Assembly: GCF_902806685.2 (NCBI RefSeq)
Contig: NC_048563.1
Coordinates: forward strand, 2,108,001 to 2,172,000
Origin: Maniola hyperantus
Lineage: Eukaryota; Arthropoda; Insecta; Lepidoptera; Nymphalidae
DNA: 64,000 nucleotides
Direction: 5' to 3'
A program made the position numbers and the translations under genes. This document shows, piece by piece, positions 10,462 through 21,458 of the stretch (position 1 is the first letter of the stretch; each line of letters starts with the position of its first letter). The notes below the pieces were generated by a model. The model had not been told where the DNA came from, searched no databases, and saw nothing but the letters and a program-made list of their open reading frames with translations.

Positions 10462-10628
10462 GGACGTACGCAGGATCGCGCTGTCTTGGCGCGAGGTGAA
10501 AATCGGAACTAACGTTGCCGTCAAGTGTCCCCTTTGTTCTTGTTTGAATATTCTAAGCCTTTGTTCTCCAACAGCGCCCCCCTGTCAATGTCATTGAAGT
10601 GCCAATGAGAGCCTTGTCGCACTGTATA
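10462..10628. mobile_element. Foldback MITE with GACAAGGC/GCCTTGTC ends, copy 1
   Basis: Contains tcggaactaacgttgccgtc, ctttgttctccaacagcgcc and gagccttgtcgcactgta. A complete copy with clear inverted ends is at 39283-39497, and a related, partly amplified copy is at 55533-55890. Confidence 0.65.
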
Positions 10629-11024
10629 TTGCACCCTGATGTTGTTGACAGCACGTCTTAGGCAGTAGGTAGTAGGTACTTAGGTACTTAATAACAAAGC
10701 ACGAAGTTTCACTTCACGTAGCTTCTGTTGTAGTAATTTATTCTTTGCACAACACTTTTTAACATTTGAATGCAGGAATGTTATTTATCTAAACATAACT
10801 TTATGTAATAAATGATCAATCCCTTCTGTAACTTCCAACTTTATGACTTTAGGTAGGCACCCACTTTTATTTATAAGTAGGTACCTACCTGCATATACCT
10901 ATACCGAAGCCTCAATTCAAAATCCAATTTCTTATTATATTTATTTTCATGTAAAAATCACTTCTTCACTTCTTTAAATAATTAAATATTAACTATTTAA
11001 CTATATTAACTGTAAGTATATAAA

Positions 11025-11885
11025 AGGATTGACTGACTGATCTATCAACGCACAGCTGAAACTACTGGACGGACCGAACTGAAATTCTACCTCTAAGGGG
11101 ATGAAAAAGGGGTTTGAAATTTGTGTAGTCCACACGGACGAAGTCGCGAGCATAAGCTAGTCGATTTATAAATCGATATCAACTTGACTTTAACATTAGT
11201 AATTGAATGATATCTATATCTTTGATGAGTGCTCTTAAAAGATTACCTAACATTGTAGATATGTTTTTATAGCACTCGAAGAAAATTGGTTCAAACAAAT
11301 ATACCTAGAAGATAATATATAAGCAATACTAGCTGATGCCCACGACTTCGTACGCGTGGATTTAGGATTTCAAAAATCCCATGGGAACTCTTTGATTTCT
11401 CGGGATAAAAAGTGACCTATGTCACTCTCCAGGTCTCTAACTATCTATATCCATGCAAAAAACCACCTCGATCCGTTGCGACGTGATTGAAGGACAAACC
11501 AACAAACAAACACGCTTTATAATATGGGTAGTGATACATCTAATATTAATATTATAAAGAGATAAATTTTGTAAGTTTGTTTGTAGAGGAAAATCTTTGG
11601 TACTAGTGAATCGATTTTAAAAACTCTTTCACCAGTAGAAAGCTGCATTATTCCTCAGTAGGTACCCTTATTATAAATGCGAAAGCGTGTTTGTTTGTTG
11701 GTTTGTGGGTTTGTCCTTCAATCACGTCGCAACGGTGCAACGGATTGATTTGATTTTTTTGCATGGGTATAGATAAAGACCTGGAGAGTGACATAGGCTA
11801 CTTTTATCCCGGGAAATCAAAGAGTTCCCACGGGATTTTCAAAAACCTAATTCCACGCGGACGAAGTCGCGGGCATCCAGCTAGT
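11025..11885. repeat. Cluster of interspersed repeats
   Basis: Holds one copy of the family ending gcgagcataagctagt (11025-11162) and two copies of the GATGCCCGCGA family (11325-11535 and 11660-11885), in opposite orientations. No gene seen. Confidence 0.6.
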
Positions 11886-12077
11886 TCCTGAATAGATAAA
11901 AACTAATCAATTCAAATTAATTGTGGTATGATACCCGTTATCTACATTAAAATAATTCTGAAAGTTACAGGTTACGGGATCGAACCCTGGACTCCTGAAT
12001 AGAAGACCGACGTGTTAAAAACTAGGCTATCACTAGAGCACGTACTTGAAATTGCGCTTTCGCAATAACAATAGGCA

Positions 12078-12238
12078 TAGTACGCGACAGGTCGAGATGG
12101 CGATCGGGGTGGGAACGCCCCGCACACCCGTACAGCCCCCGCGCTGACTTAGTGCGGGCGAGAGCGGATGACGTGCGGGTGTACGGGGCGTCCCCCCGCC
12201 TCTTAACCCGATTGCCATCTCGACCTGTCCCGTACTAC
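12078..12238. mobile_element. GC-rich foldback element (complete palindromic copy)
   Basis: tagtacgcgacaggtcgaga at the left is mirrored by tctcgacctgtcccgtacta at the right. Inner arms carry cgccccgcacacccg and cgggtgtacggggcg. The whole unit could fold into one long hairpin. Further copies or parts: 2484/3632, 12815-12924, 30795-30867 and 58425-58505. Confidence 0.8.
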
Positions 12239-12344
12239 CTAAGTATTATTATGGTAAGTTTATTAGTGGAGGCGATAAGATACTAGATAGTGTTGCGAAA
12301 TCAATTCGATTTTGTTTATCGCAAATAACTATAGGTATATAGAT

Positions 12345-12790
12345 CTAGCTGTGATAGCCTAGTGGTTAGGACGTCCGCCTTCTAATCGGAGGTCGGGGGT
12401 TCGATCCCGGGCACGCACCTCTAACTTTTTAAGTGTGCGTTTTAAGTAATTAAATATCACTTGCTAACGGTGAAGGAAAACATCGTGAGGAAACCTGCAT
12501 GCCTCCATAATGTTCTCAATGGTGAAGTCTACCAATCCGCACATGACCAGCGTGGTAGACAATGGCCAAAACCCTTCTCACTATGAGAGGGGACCCGGGA
12601 ACGTTGCAGTAGCGACAGCAACGCGACAGCAGTATCAATGCGACAGTTCATTGACTGTCTCTCTTTTTCTTCTTATTTTGCTTTGTGGCCTGTCTCTCTC
12701 TAGACGTTTGACAGCAATGTTCGCGTGATTTACGCCTGTCGCGCCGCCGTGCTCTGTAGTGAGCCGGCGATGGGTTGATCATGATGATAT
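12345..12790 (+). mobile_element. Family-A SINE with an internal ~150-bp insertion
   Basis: The head and body are intact until gagaggggaccc (about 12597). Foreign sequence rich in gcgacag motifs intervenes, and the SINE end resumes at about 12749 (gtgctctgtagtgagcc). The insertion shows no obvious long inverted repeats. Confidence 0.65.
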
Positions 12791-12814
12791 ATACTTAGAT
12801 CAAATTATAAGCAC

Positions 12815-12924
12815 AAGTACGCGACAGGTTGAACTGGCAATCGGGGTATGAGGCGGGGAGGGGGTGGGGGGGGGCGTCCCCCGCCTCCTGCCCCGGTTGC
12901 CATCTCGACTTGTCGCTGTACTAT
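12815..12924. mobile_element. GC-rich foldback element, shortened copy
   Basis: gtacgcgacaggttgaactg is mirrored by catctcgacttgtcgctgta. The centre is a short G-rich run. Confidence 0.7.
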
Positions 12925-12959
12925 AGCTAAACTTGTCGATCTTGTCCCCCCTTTATCCC

Positions 12960-13175
12960 ATTTTACCACCGAACCGCAAGTTTCCATCCTTATGTCGTCG
13001 ACATCCCATCTACACGCACGAAACGTTTTGCGTCATCATTCCTCATACACATGGCTAAGGTTTGGAATACTCTTCCACGATATGTGTTTCCTACCAATTA
13101 CAACCCGGGTATCTTTAAAACAAGAGTGAATAGGCATCTTCTAGATAAACGTGTCCCATCTTAGGCCACATCATC
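12960..13175 (+). mobile_element. LINE 3' end (VWNTLPRYVFP fragment)
   Basis: A frame of the reverse-transcriptase C-terminal type reads TKRFASSFLIHMAKVWNTLP, YNPGIFKTRVNRHLL and then stops. A closer-to-intact relative is at 57085-57366 on the minus strand. Confidence 0.7.
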
Positions 13176-13212
13176 ACTTCCCATCAGGTGAATCCATAAA
13201 AAAAAGTGAATA

Positions 13213-13489
13213 CCTTTCATATGATAACCCACTTGATAGGTATAGTTATCTTACTTAGAAAATTGAAAATACTAATTATTAGTTCATGACCACAATTTTT
13301 TTTGTGTGATCTAACCCTAAATTCACGATTTCCAGATTTTTCTTCTTATGTCTACTATAAGACCCACCTGCCAAATTTCATGATTCTAGGTCAACGGGAA
13401 GTACCCTGTAGGTTTCTTGACAGTCAGACAGACAACAAAGTGATCCTATAAGGGTTCCGTTTTTCCTTTTGAGGTACGGAACCCTAAAA
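13213..13489 (-). repeat. GGTTCCGTACCTC repeat family, reverse copy
   Basis: Reading minus: agggttccgtacctcaaaag, then ggaacccttataggatcac, tgttgtctgtctgac, aggtcttatag-type blocks and ggggtatcatatgaaag-type blocks. The first 40 bases form a stem (agggttccgt/acggaaccct). Fuller copies: 27771-28207, 36745-37216, 38659-39079, 41192-41611 and 44953-45373. Fragments: 45620, 47685, 49985, 53683/54380, 60713, 61870 and 62650. Confidence 0.75.
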
Positions 13490-14232
13490 ACTGAGTCCTT
13501 TCTCAGAGTGTCCTTGACTGACCGACACTGTATCATTTTGTATTACACTATCGCGCGGTCTACATCCTGATAAACCAGTTACGAAATAAATTATCTTTTC
13601 GATAAAACAACAAGTTATCAAAAGTGATCAATAGTCCATATTATAAATGCGAAAGTGTGTTTGTTTGCAACTTGGTTTACGGAGCAACGATCGGCGTCAT
13701 TTTATGCAATGGGTATAATTAAATGGACCTAAGTACTTTTTATCACGGAAAATCAGAGTTCCCATGGGGTTTTTTTAAAACCTAAATCCACACGGACCAA
13801 GTCGCTAGTAATAATATAATTTACAACTTTTAGACGTCTCGAAACCATCTAACGGTCTATAAGTGTTTACTTTTGTATTTTACAAGGCTATCTATCGTAG
13901 CTGTAGAGAAAAATTAATAGGATTACTTCGTTGTCTGTCGTCAAGATTCGTCAAATGAATGAAAATTGAAAACCTACCTACAGGGTACTTTCCGTTGACT
14001 TAGGCCTCGTGGGGTGCAGCGTGTACATAAGTCACGCAAATTGTTAATAAATAAATAATAAAAATAAAATGTTTTTATTTCGACCAACAAGGATCATATT
14101 GGTGTTAGTAATTACACGAAACTTAAACCTAATTGTTAGTAATTATTAATATTGGTGTTAGTAATTACACGAAACTTAAACCTATTTGTTAGTAAAAAAT
14201 CTATAACTATAATATTTATAACTATTTAAATT

Positions 14233-14370
14233 AGTTAATGCGCGTGGTCGCCATTTTAGTGACGTCAGCACTAGATTGAAGTTTCGAGCTGATGGCATAT
14301 TTTTATTTCGGCAGACGTCATTTCGATGTTAATGAGACATGGTTCCAGCGCAATAGCAATTTGCGGGACT
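14233..14370. mobile_element. AGTCCCGCAAATTGC MITE, copy 2 (left end eroded)
   Basis: Contains gcgtggtcgccattttagtg, tcagcactagattgaagttt and the intact right end gcaatttgcgggact. Confidence 0.7.
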
Positions 14371-15082
14371 TATAACATTGTATACCTATTTTTATTTTGA
14401 AAATACATAAATTAACATTCTATGAAGATATCGCAAGTTTAGTTTAGTTTCGTATTGAAATGCCGCGTTTTGCGATAAAATGTCAAAAGATCGTCATTTG
14501 ACCTTGACATTTAAACGCAGACGTTCCGCAATGTTGACATTTCAAAAGAGCGGGAAAGTTATTTTGAACCATAAACAATTTTGTTCTTTTTAAGTTTTTT
14601 AGAGTGTACGTTTTTTCCTATTGTTTTTTTTTGTTATTTAACAAAGCAAATAATAATTTGTACCTACTTATTAAATTTTTTGCATTTTTATGCAATATAC
14701 AATGTTTTGTGAGAAGTGAAATTACAGTTATTCATACTTTATAACTTTACGAGTTAAGTCAGGGTAAGTAGATACCTTTAAGCAATCTTTATTCCAAATT
14801 TCAGCCTGCCTGATCGATTTAGTCCTAGTGGTGTGGAGGATTATATGAAAAATATACACAAGTACTTAGTTATAAGTACACAAGTATTATTACAAACTAA
14901 ATCAATTGTAATTAACAACTTATTATATAGGTACCTACCTACGATCAGCAAATAAATGATTTGTATTTGTAAGTAACTATAAGTTACTAAGGAGGTTTTT
15001 TAATTGAACTTATTCCATAATTATTAATTAAAAATTATTTATTAATTATTAAAGTATATAATTATTTATTAATGCGAAAATA
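14371..15082. other. AT-rich spacer, nothing identified
   Basis: No open frame with protein-like composition and no recognisable repeat end. A patch at 14455-14570 is less AT-rich (ccgcgttttgcgataaaatg), but no gene feature can be supported. Confidence 0.4.
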
Positions 15083-15089
15083 ATTGTTT

Positions 15090-15241
15090 TTCTGGTTAAG
15101 ACGTCCGCCTCCTAATCGGAGGTCGGGGTTCGATCCCAGGACACGCACATAACGAGTTATGTGCGTTTTAAGTAAGTATTCAATAATTCAATTCAATTTA
15201 CTTGCTTTAACTGTGAAGGAAAACACCGTGAGGAAACCTGC
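15090..15241 (+). mobile_element. 5' half of a family-A SINE split by an LTR retrotransposon
   Basis: The SINE runs from cggttaag-type head sequence through gtgaaggaaaacaccgtgag and stops at gaaacctgc (15241). It resumes at 24084 with ctgcatgcctgagagttc. The four bases ctgc are duplicated at the two sides. Confidence 0.9.
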
Positions 15242-16705
15242 TGTAAGGGTGGTAAATTGGGCGGAATAGAAATATACCCGGATACGGAATAATCTACCAC
15301 CTTACAAAGATTAGAGGAAAATAATAATTTACTTTACTTGATCTATCTACCTAGTAAAGAATAGAAGCTAGCCGTCGACTCCCTTGTAATGTATATGAGG
15401 TGTTATAAATGAAATTTGCTAGATGTTAGGCAAAATTGTTTTTAATGTAACTTTTACCGGGGTCGCTTAATACATAGTGATGGCTAATAATGCTTAGTTA
15501 TTCTAGCTTAATGCCAAGACTTAATTTAGATACATTAGAATGCCTTAGGTAGATAGTACATAAAATCTATGTTTTAAATTTAAGATGCCATTGGCATGGA
15601 ATAGACAATGACACAGTAAAATTCATAAAATTGTTTCAAAATAAAAGCTCAGTAGTAAAGACAGGGTTCTTACTGTACACATACACTAAGAAGGTTCACT
15701 AAACTGTTCCAGGATACAAACATTTGCTTACTTGTAGGTGCGAAGACTGCAAGGTAGCTGGACGGCATCGGCCAAGATCCAAAACTCAATTTATTTGATT
15801 CTTCACAACCGAAATGTTTCATTACAAAGATTTTCACCAAGTCTTATCCATAGAAATTAAGTTGCCAACGTGAATGTGCAAAAGAAATAAATACGGAAAA
15901 CGAAAACTAAAAACGGAAACGCAAACGGAAAACGCAAACGGAAAACCCTGTAACAAAGAAAAACAAGATTATAATTTGTGCTGTGTGAAAATTTCGACAC
16001 GTGGAATTTTCCCGATCAAACACAACTCACCTATTGAACTCCTGGCCACCAATGGTTTTCAGGAGTCCACCCACAACCCATTATCCTCATTTATTTGGGA
16101 AGGTAAAATAACTGGAACTGAAAGGGAAAATCATGAAATTAGGATTTTCTCTAACCAAACCGCCATTTTGTCGAATCCACATTACTTGATTTTTCACTCA
16201 CCATAATTGATGAAACATTGAAATACGTTAGGATGACTAAATTTATAACTATTGTATTTTCCCAGGCGAAGCCATGGGCGAAAAGGAGTGAGATTTTCCT
16301 GGAACGAAAAAATTCGTCTTCACATGTTGACTCCAGAAAAATTCTAAATCTCACCAATCGGTGTTGCCAGACGCAACCCGAGTGTGGCCGCTCTCATTTA
16401 GTTTGATCATGAAGCCAATTCATTTTTGAATATTTGCGGAACCTAAGGATATATTATAAGAACCGTTTTGTTAATGACTTAACAATAAACAAATGATATT
16501 ATGGTTTTATTTAATTATTTTGTTTTATTTTTACGACCATTGACAACGAAGCAAACGCCATCTATTGTGGCTCGAATGAACTCTGAACATCGACCCACGC
16601 GTAGTTCTGCACCTTGATGCTAGGTGGCACCAACATACTTTGAACAAAATTGATTTTTATTAAAAGCGAAACGCTAGTTAGTAGTTCAAAATTTACAACG
16701 TCACA
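15242..16705 (-). repeat. 3' long terminal repeat
   Basis: 1,464 bp, bounded by TGT...ACA in either reading, exactly 7,378 bp from its partner. The short ORFs inside it occur identically in the other LTR and have no protein-like features. It includes a small run of ggaaaacg-type units near 15893-15945. Confidence 0.96.
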
Positions 16706-16722
16706 ATACTTCCCCTCCTACG
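16706..16722 (-). other. Polypurine tract of the LTR element
   Basis: Reading minus, aggaggggaagtat lies directly before the TGTGACG start of the 3' LTR. This is the expected place and composition for the plus-strand primer. Confidence 0.8.
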
Positions 16723-17523
16723 AAAAGGTTCAACAGGTTGAACCACGCTGCCCTCAGCGTCATCCAACAACTACTAACAATTTGCCTGAAACAAACAAGA
16801 AAAACACAGAAGTTACGCGTGAACGCACATCTACTACTAACAAGGAAAATTGTCTAACAAAATAAATATACTGAAAACAGTGTAAGGTTTTATACATTAT
16901 ACTTAACTACACAACCCTAACTTCTAAAAAGAATATATACAAAAAACTTCATGGTGTCTAAGACACTTGAGTGGAAACATCTTGGCATCATTCTTCAGCT
17001 GACTGATAGAATGCGTCTAGGCCTACGGTGGTTCACTCTTTTAAACTACCATCTTAATATTTGTTACTCAACAAATACGGAAAAACTGGTTGTGAACGGG
17101 TCCATCTGATATGGCAACCGTTCTCTATCCCATTCGGAAAAATAAAACCGAATCAAAATCGGAATATGAGAAAAAAAAACGAAATAACTCTCCTAGAAAA
17201 TAGATCTCGGAACAGAATCGGAAAAATAACAGAAATGATCCATTATCTAGAAGGAAAACGAAAACAAAACACAAAACCCCCCCCTTTTCGTTATCCCCAA
17301 AGTACGATATTTGCATTTTTACTTTCTCAACCGGTTGGTCTACCACAAGCATTCCAATCATCACATATTCATCCCTACATACATCCACTACATTCATCCT
17401 CAACTGAACCATGGTAATGTAACTGTTAATTCAGAACATCACTACACTCATACAAATTCCTAATTGAATATTGATAACTTAAATATTCAAACAGTTTAGA
17501 CCAAACTAAGTAATGGCAAATAT
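16723..17523 (-). other. Region between pol and the 3' LTR, no env recognised
   Basis: About 800 bp. A 95-codon minus frame (17125-17412) is Phe-rich low-complexity sequence, and I do not consider it a gene. No furin-type or fusion-type envelope feature was seen. Confidence 0.5.
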
Positions 17524-20193
17524 CTACTTCTTAATATCCTTAATATGCCAAGTGCCTATTGGGTGGTTGTCAGCTACTCTAACTAGTTCGTAAACCAAAG
17601 GTGACAAAACCTTGACAACCCTGCACTTTTCATACTTAGGTGCCAGCTTAGCTGTGAAAAAATTTGTAGCGTCGCTTTGTGGATAGGTCTTTTTCCACAC
17701 TATATCCCCAACAGAATAGCTTGCAGACCTACGCCTTAAGTTGTAATGCGTTGCATACTCTGCATGAGCCTGAAACAAATTTCTCCTAACCTGACCAAAT
17801 ATGTCCTCCAAAGTTCCAAACTTTCCTGCGTATTCCTCCCTTGGAATTCCGGCCTCGTACTCCTTATCCGTGTCCTTATAGAAGGAACCATTTAAAACCG
17901 GTTCTCTAGCGTGGACAAGGAAGAACGGGGAGAATCCAGTGGATTCATTAACCGCACTGTTTATGGCGAACTGGACCTTGTACAGGTTTTCGTCCCAGGA
18001 CCTGTGGTTATCTTTCACAAAAGCGGCTACAGCAGTCATAACAACCTTATTGTACCTCTCAACAAGGTTAACTTGCGGAGTGTACAGTGGTGTGTAGTGT
18101 AATTTCGGAATATTATAACGCTTAATGAGATTACGGAATTCAGATCCTGTAAATTGGGACCCATTGTCCACAATCACAGTCTCTGGAACACTATGGTTCA
18201 AAAATACAAAATTCTCTAGCGCTTTAACAACAGCGGCACCTGTGGCACGCCGTAACGGAAACAACATTGTATATTTCGAAAAACAACACGTCACCACAAA
18301 AAGAAATGTAAATCCTGATTTAGACCTAGGCAAAGGTCCGACTAAATCAGCCGAAATGACCTGAAAAGGTCTCTCGCAGACTTTAGGCTTCCCTAGCAGA
18401 CCTGGAGTGGCTGATGTCGTGTGTTTATACGCAGAGCAAGTATCACAATTCTTAACGTACTCAACCACGTCCTTATACATACCACGCCAAAAATATCTGA
18501 GGGATAATCTGCGATGAGTTTTGAACACACCAAAATGACCTGCAGTTGCATCTGCATGGTTTTGTTGCATAATTCTAAGGATGTCGTTCTTGTGGACTAC
18601 CTCTTTCCAGTCGAACTCACTGAGAAGCTGGTATTTACATTTACTGTAACGATATAGTTTATCGTTCAAAATACTAAAATTCGGAAAATTTGCTGGATTG
18701 ATTTTACAGCCATTAAATGTTTTGTCATACCAGTCATCTACCAAAACTTGTTGACTAGAGTTATCATTACGATCACCAACTACATCTACGTGTATGAGTC
18801 TCGACAAGGTATCCGGAACTACATTATCACAACCCTTCCTATGTTCGATAACAAAATTATACTGTGATAATCTACAACCCCATCTGGCGAGTCGTCCTGA
18901 GGGATTTTCTAAATTTAAGAACCACTTTAGGGATGCATGGTCTGTGATAATTGTGACTGGCTTGGAACCAAAATAAGCCTGAAATTTCTCCACTGCAAAA
19001 ATCACAGCTAGAGCCTCGCGTTCCGTCGCGCTGTAATTCCTTTCGTTTTTATTTAGGCTCCTACTGACATACGCAATGGGATGATCGCAACCATCGGTTT
19101 CTTGCGTCAGCATACCACCAACACCATATGCAGAAGCATCACAATGTATTTTGAATGGTTTTTCAAAATTCGGTACCGCAAGAACAGGTGCGGTTACCAA
19201 CGCATTCTTCAATGTATTAAATGCTACCTCTGCCTGTTCGCTCCACTCAAATTTAGGTGCGTTCTTTCCTTTACTCGTTAGTCTATTGAGTGGTGCAGCG
19301 ATGGTTGAAAAATTCCTAATAAAGCGCCTGTACCAAGAACAAGTGCCTAGGAAAATCTTTACCTCCTGTGCAGTTTTTGGGGTCGGAAAGTTCAAAACTG
19401 CGGCAACTTTTCCAGGATCTGTGCGTAAACCAAATTCATCCACTATATACCCTAAATATTTCAAAGAGTTTCGAAAAAAATTACATTTATCAAAATTTAT
19501 GGATAGTTGAGCCATTTTTAGTTTATCCAGAACTCTGTTTAATAAAATTAAATGGGTTTCAAAATCAGCAGAACAAATAACAATATCATCTATATAACAA
19601 AATACTATTCCATTTTCAATATCACTACAAAAATTTTGATTAAATAACTGGTCCATTAACCTCTGCTGTCGTGCTGGTGCACCGCATAGGCCAAACGGCA
19701 TGACTTTAAATTTGAATAACCCTCTACCAGGAACTGTAAAACTGGTTTTTTCCTGAGAGTCGTTAGCTAATGGAATTTGCCAGAAACTTGAACTTAAATC
19801 AATCGATGATAAAAACCTTGCCTCTTTCAAGCTATCTAGAATTTGTGGAATGTACGGTATTGAGTATGAATCCCCCTTTGTCACTGAATTTAATTTCCTG
19901 CAATCTAGGCAAAATCTCCAGTCTCCATTTGCCTCTGAAAATGTGGTATCAATACTGCTATGCAATTTATAACCGAATCTCAAAAAAACCTTGTGCGCCT
20001 GGTTACCCAAAATTGACGCGCAAGCACCGGAATCTAGTAAACCTGTAATCTCAAAACCGTCAACAAAAACCTTTAAATGTGGCCTAAAGTCTCGTTTATC
20101 CACTGAATACAGAACTGTGTCAGGTAAAAGGGATGTTTTGTTGTTAATGACCAAGTTCTTTACTTGTGTCTCTGCACAGTTCTTACTAATTAG
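17524..20193 (-). CDS. pol: pol polyprotein (protease remnant, reverse transcriptase, RNase H, integrase)
   Basis: About 889 codons read by -1 frameshift from gag. The order is: aspartic protease motif LLDSGACASILG; RT palm with FCYIDDIVI (YIDD active site) and PFGLCGAP; RNase H with CDASAYGVGG, TEREALAVIFAVE and ITDHASLKWF; integrase zinc finger HADATAGH...NCDTC; integrase core with SADLVGPLP (Asp), IVDNGSQF (Asp) and NLVERYNK (Glu); and a basic C-terminus. Only about 30 residues separate the protease active site from the RT DWRFCLDCRKLN block, whereas family members have a full protease and RT fingers there. This is an in-frame internal loss. RT position CLDC also departs from the usual C-x-DYR. 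Confidence 0.93.
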   Translation of the reverse strand, partial: LISKNCAETQVKNLVINNKTSLLPDTVLYSVDKRDFRPHLKVFVDGFEITGLLDSGACASILGNQAHKVFLRFGYKLHSSIDTTFSEANGDWRFCLDCRKLNSVTKGDSYSIPYIPQILDSLKEARFLSSIDLSSSFWQIPLANDSQEKTSFTVPGRGLFKFKVMPFGLCGAPARQQRLMDQLFNQNFCSDIENGIVFCYIDDIVICSADFETHLILLNRVLDKLKMAQLSINFDKCNFFRNSLKYLGYIVDEFGLRTDPGKVAAVLNFPTPKTAQEVKIFLGTCSWYRRFIRNFSTIAAPLNRLTSKGKNAPKFEWSEQAEVAFNTLKNALVTAPVLAVPNFEKPFKIHCDASAYGVGGMLTQETDGCDHPIAYVSRSLNKNERNYSATEREALAVIFAVEKFQAYFGSKPVTIITDHASLKWFLNLENPSGRLARWGCRLSQYNFVIEHRKGCDNVVPDTLSRLIHVDVVGDRNDNSSQQVLVDDWYDKTFNGCKINPANFPNFSILNDKLYRYSKCKYQLLSEFDWKEVVHKNDILRIMQQNHADATAGHFGVFKTHRRLSLRYFWRGMYKDVVEYVKNCDTCSAYKHTTSATPGLLGKPKVCERPFQVISADLVGPLPRSKSGFTFLFVVTCCFSKYTMLFPLRRATGAAVVKALENFVFLNHSVPETVIVDNGSQFTGSEFRNLIKRYNIPKLHYTPLYTPQVNLVERYNKVVMTAVAAFVKDNHRSWDENLYKVQFAINSAVNESTGFSPFFLVHAREPVLNGSFYKDTDKEYEAGIPREEYAGKFGTLEDIFGQVRRNLFQAHAEYATHYNLRRRSASYSVGDIVWKKTYPQSDATNFFTAKLAPKYEKCRVVKVLSPLVYELVRVADNHPIGTWHIKDIKK

Positions 20194-21458
20194 TTTTTTG
20201 AATTTTTGTCCGGAGCGGGTTTACTAATCGCCTTTTTACTACAACTTGGACATGTCTTTACTGTAAAGTTCTGACGTCCACACGAAAAACATCTAATAAA
20301 TTTCGGAACTGTCCTGCAAAATTTAAAGGAATGGTTACCCTTGCCGCACTTGTAACATAGTTGTTTATTTGTTTTCGAAAAATCAGTGCCTTTACTTGTA
20401 TCAACCTTAGGTGCAGGTGTGACTGAAAGTGTGTTTATCTGTTTTGTCACTTGTTTGTAAGCAAACTCTGAACTTAAAGTTGCCTTACTGTTAGTAGGCT
20501 CAGAAAATAAGGCGGAACGCTGCCTCGCAGCCTCTAGTTTGCGACACTTTTCCTTCAACATTGCGACAGACTTAATGTCAACAAGAGCTAATTGTTCTGA
20601 GTAAAAAGGGCGAATATTATGTAATAAAATTTGTAACTTTTGTTCTTCGGAAAGTGGTGTTGACAACCTTGAAAACATGCAAAACATTATAGCGAAATAG
20701 ATAGACACAGGTTCTTCAGAGCCTTGTGTTCTTGCTCGAATTTCACCTAGCAACCTGTAGTCATAATCTACTGCATCAAATTCCTCTAAAAATAAAGTTT
20801 TCAATTCTGACCAAGACGAAACTTGACATTTGTTGCCTCTGTACCATAACAATGCTCGGCCTGTAAAAAGATGAAATGCAGAAACAAATAATTTTCCATC
20901 TGAAACGCCATAAGATCTTTTATATTCCTCAACGCGTTCGATGAAACTGCGCGGATCACCCTGTCCGTTGAAATGTAACTTCCACTTGGCAACATTTTTA
21001 TCACCAGTGCAGTCAACGGCGGTACTCTCGGAATCCAGTGATTCGTCGTGAGACGACTCATTGTCAGCATCTAATCTGGAAATCAAACTCTGCAACTTTG
21101 TATGTAATTCACTCTTCCTACTTATTAAGCTGAGTTCGGAACACTGTATTCTCAAAATTCTAAAGTACAAATGTGAAGCTAAAGCTTTAGACCTACAGAG
21201 GGCATGTCTATCTTTAGTGTCAGAACACTTTTTTAATAAATCTTCTAAGTCTTGAAGTTTTTTAGTAATAACCCCTAACTCACTTTCAGAAGTGAAATCC
21301 GTCTCTAAAATTGATTCAGAAGGAATTTCCTGAATTAATTGTTTTAACTGTTTCTTTAAACCTAGCACTGTAGGTGCTGGAGTTTCGGAACGAATGGATA
21401 CCTCATAACACAATTCGTCCTTCAAAAGTGAATGAAACTGGGCAAAAGTCTGTTCCAT
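20190..21458 (-). CDS. gag: gag polyprotein
   Basis: 422 codons. The first 150 residues are helical and charged. A capsid-like retrotransposon gag region follows at about 155-320 (WKLHFNGQGDPRSFIERVEE, ALLWYRGNK, LKTLFLEEF). Near the C-terminus is one canonical CCHC knuckle (CYKCGKGNHSFKFC) and a second, CFSCGRQNFTVKTC, in which the zinc-binding His is replaced by Phe. The start ATG at 21458 is the first in frame after the leader. The protein would form the particle and package the RNA. Confidence 0.93.
   Translation of the reverse strand: MEQTFAQFHSLLKDELCYEVSIRSETPAPTVLGLKKQLKQLIQEIPSESILETDFTSESELGVITKKLQDLEDLLKKCSDTKDRHALCRSKALASHLYFRILRIQCSELSLISRKSELHTKLQSLISRLDADNESSHDESLDSESTAVDCTGDKNVAKWKLHFNGQGDPRSFIERVEEYKRSYGVSDGKLFVSAFHLFTGRALLWYRGNKCQVSSWSELKTLFLEEFDAVDYDYRLLGEIRARTQGSEEPVSIYFAIMFCMFSRLSTPLSEEQKLQILLHNIRPFYSEQLALVDIKSVAMLKEKCRKLEAARQRSALFSEPTNSKATLSSEFAYKQVTKQINTLSVTPAPKVDTSKGTDFSKTNKQLCYKCGKGNHSFKFCRTVPKFIRCFSCGRQNFTVKTCPSCSKKAISKPAPDKNSKN
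20193..20199 (-). promoter_or_regulatory. -1 ribosomal frameshift site at the gag-pol overlap
   Basis: In minus sense the heptamer A AAA AAC (X XXY YYZ form) lies immediately before the gag UAA at 20190-20192. After a -1 slip the next codons (CUA AUU AGU) continue in the pol frame with no stop down to 17524. Sequence and phase both fit the canonical slippery type. I did not model a downstream pseudoknot. Confidence 0.85.

Noticed and set aside
15874..16206. 110-codon plus-strand ORF, also at 23252-23584
   Set aside because: It lies inside both LTRs and is identical because the LTRs are. Composition is low complexity (repeated KRK/TET/NGK) and it runs antisense to the element.
17061..17417. 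118-codon plus ORF downstream of pol
   Set aside because: Antisense to the element, Lys/Asn-rich low-complexity sequence, no family features. Not an env gene.
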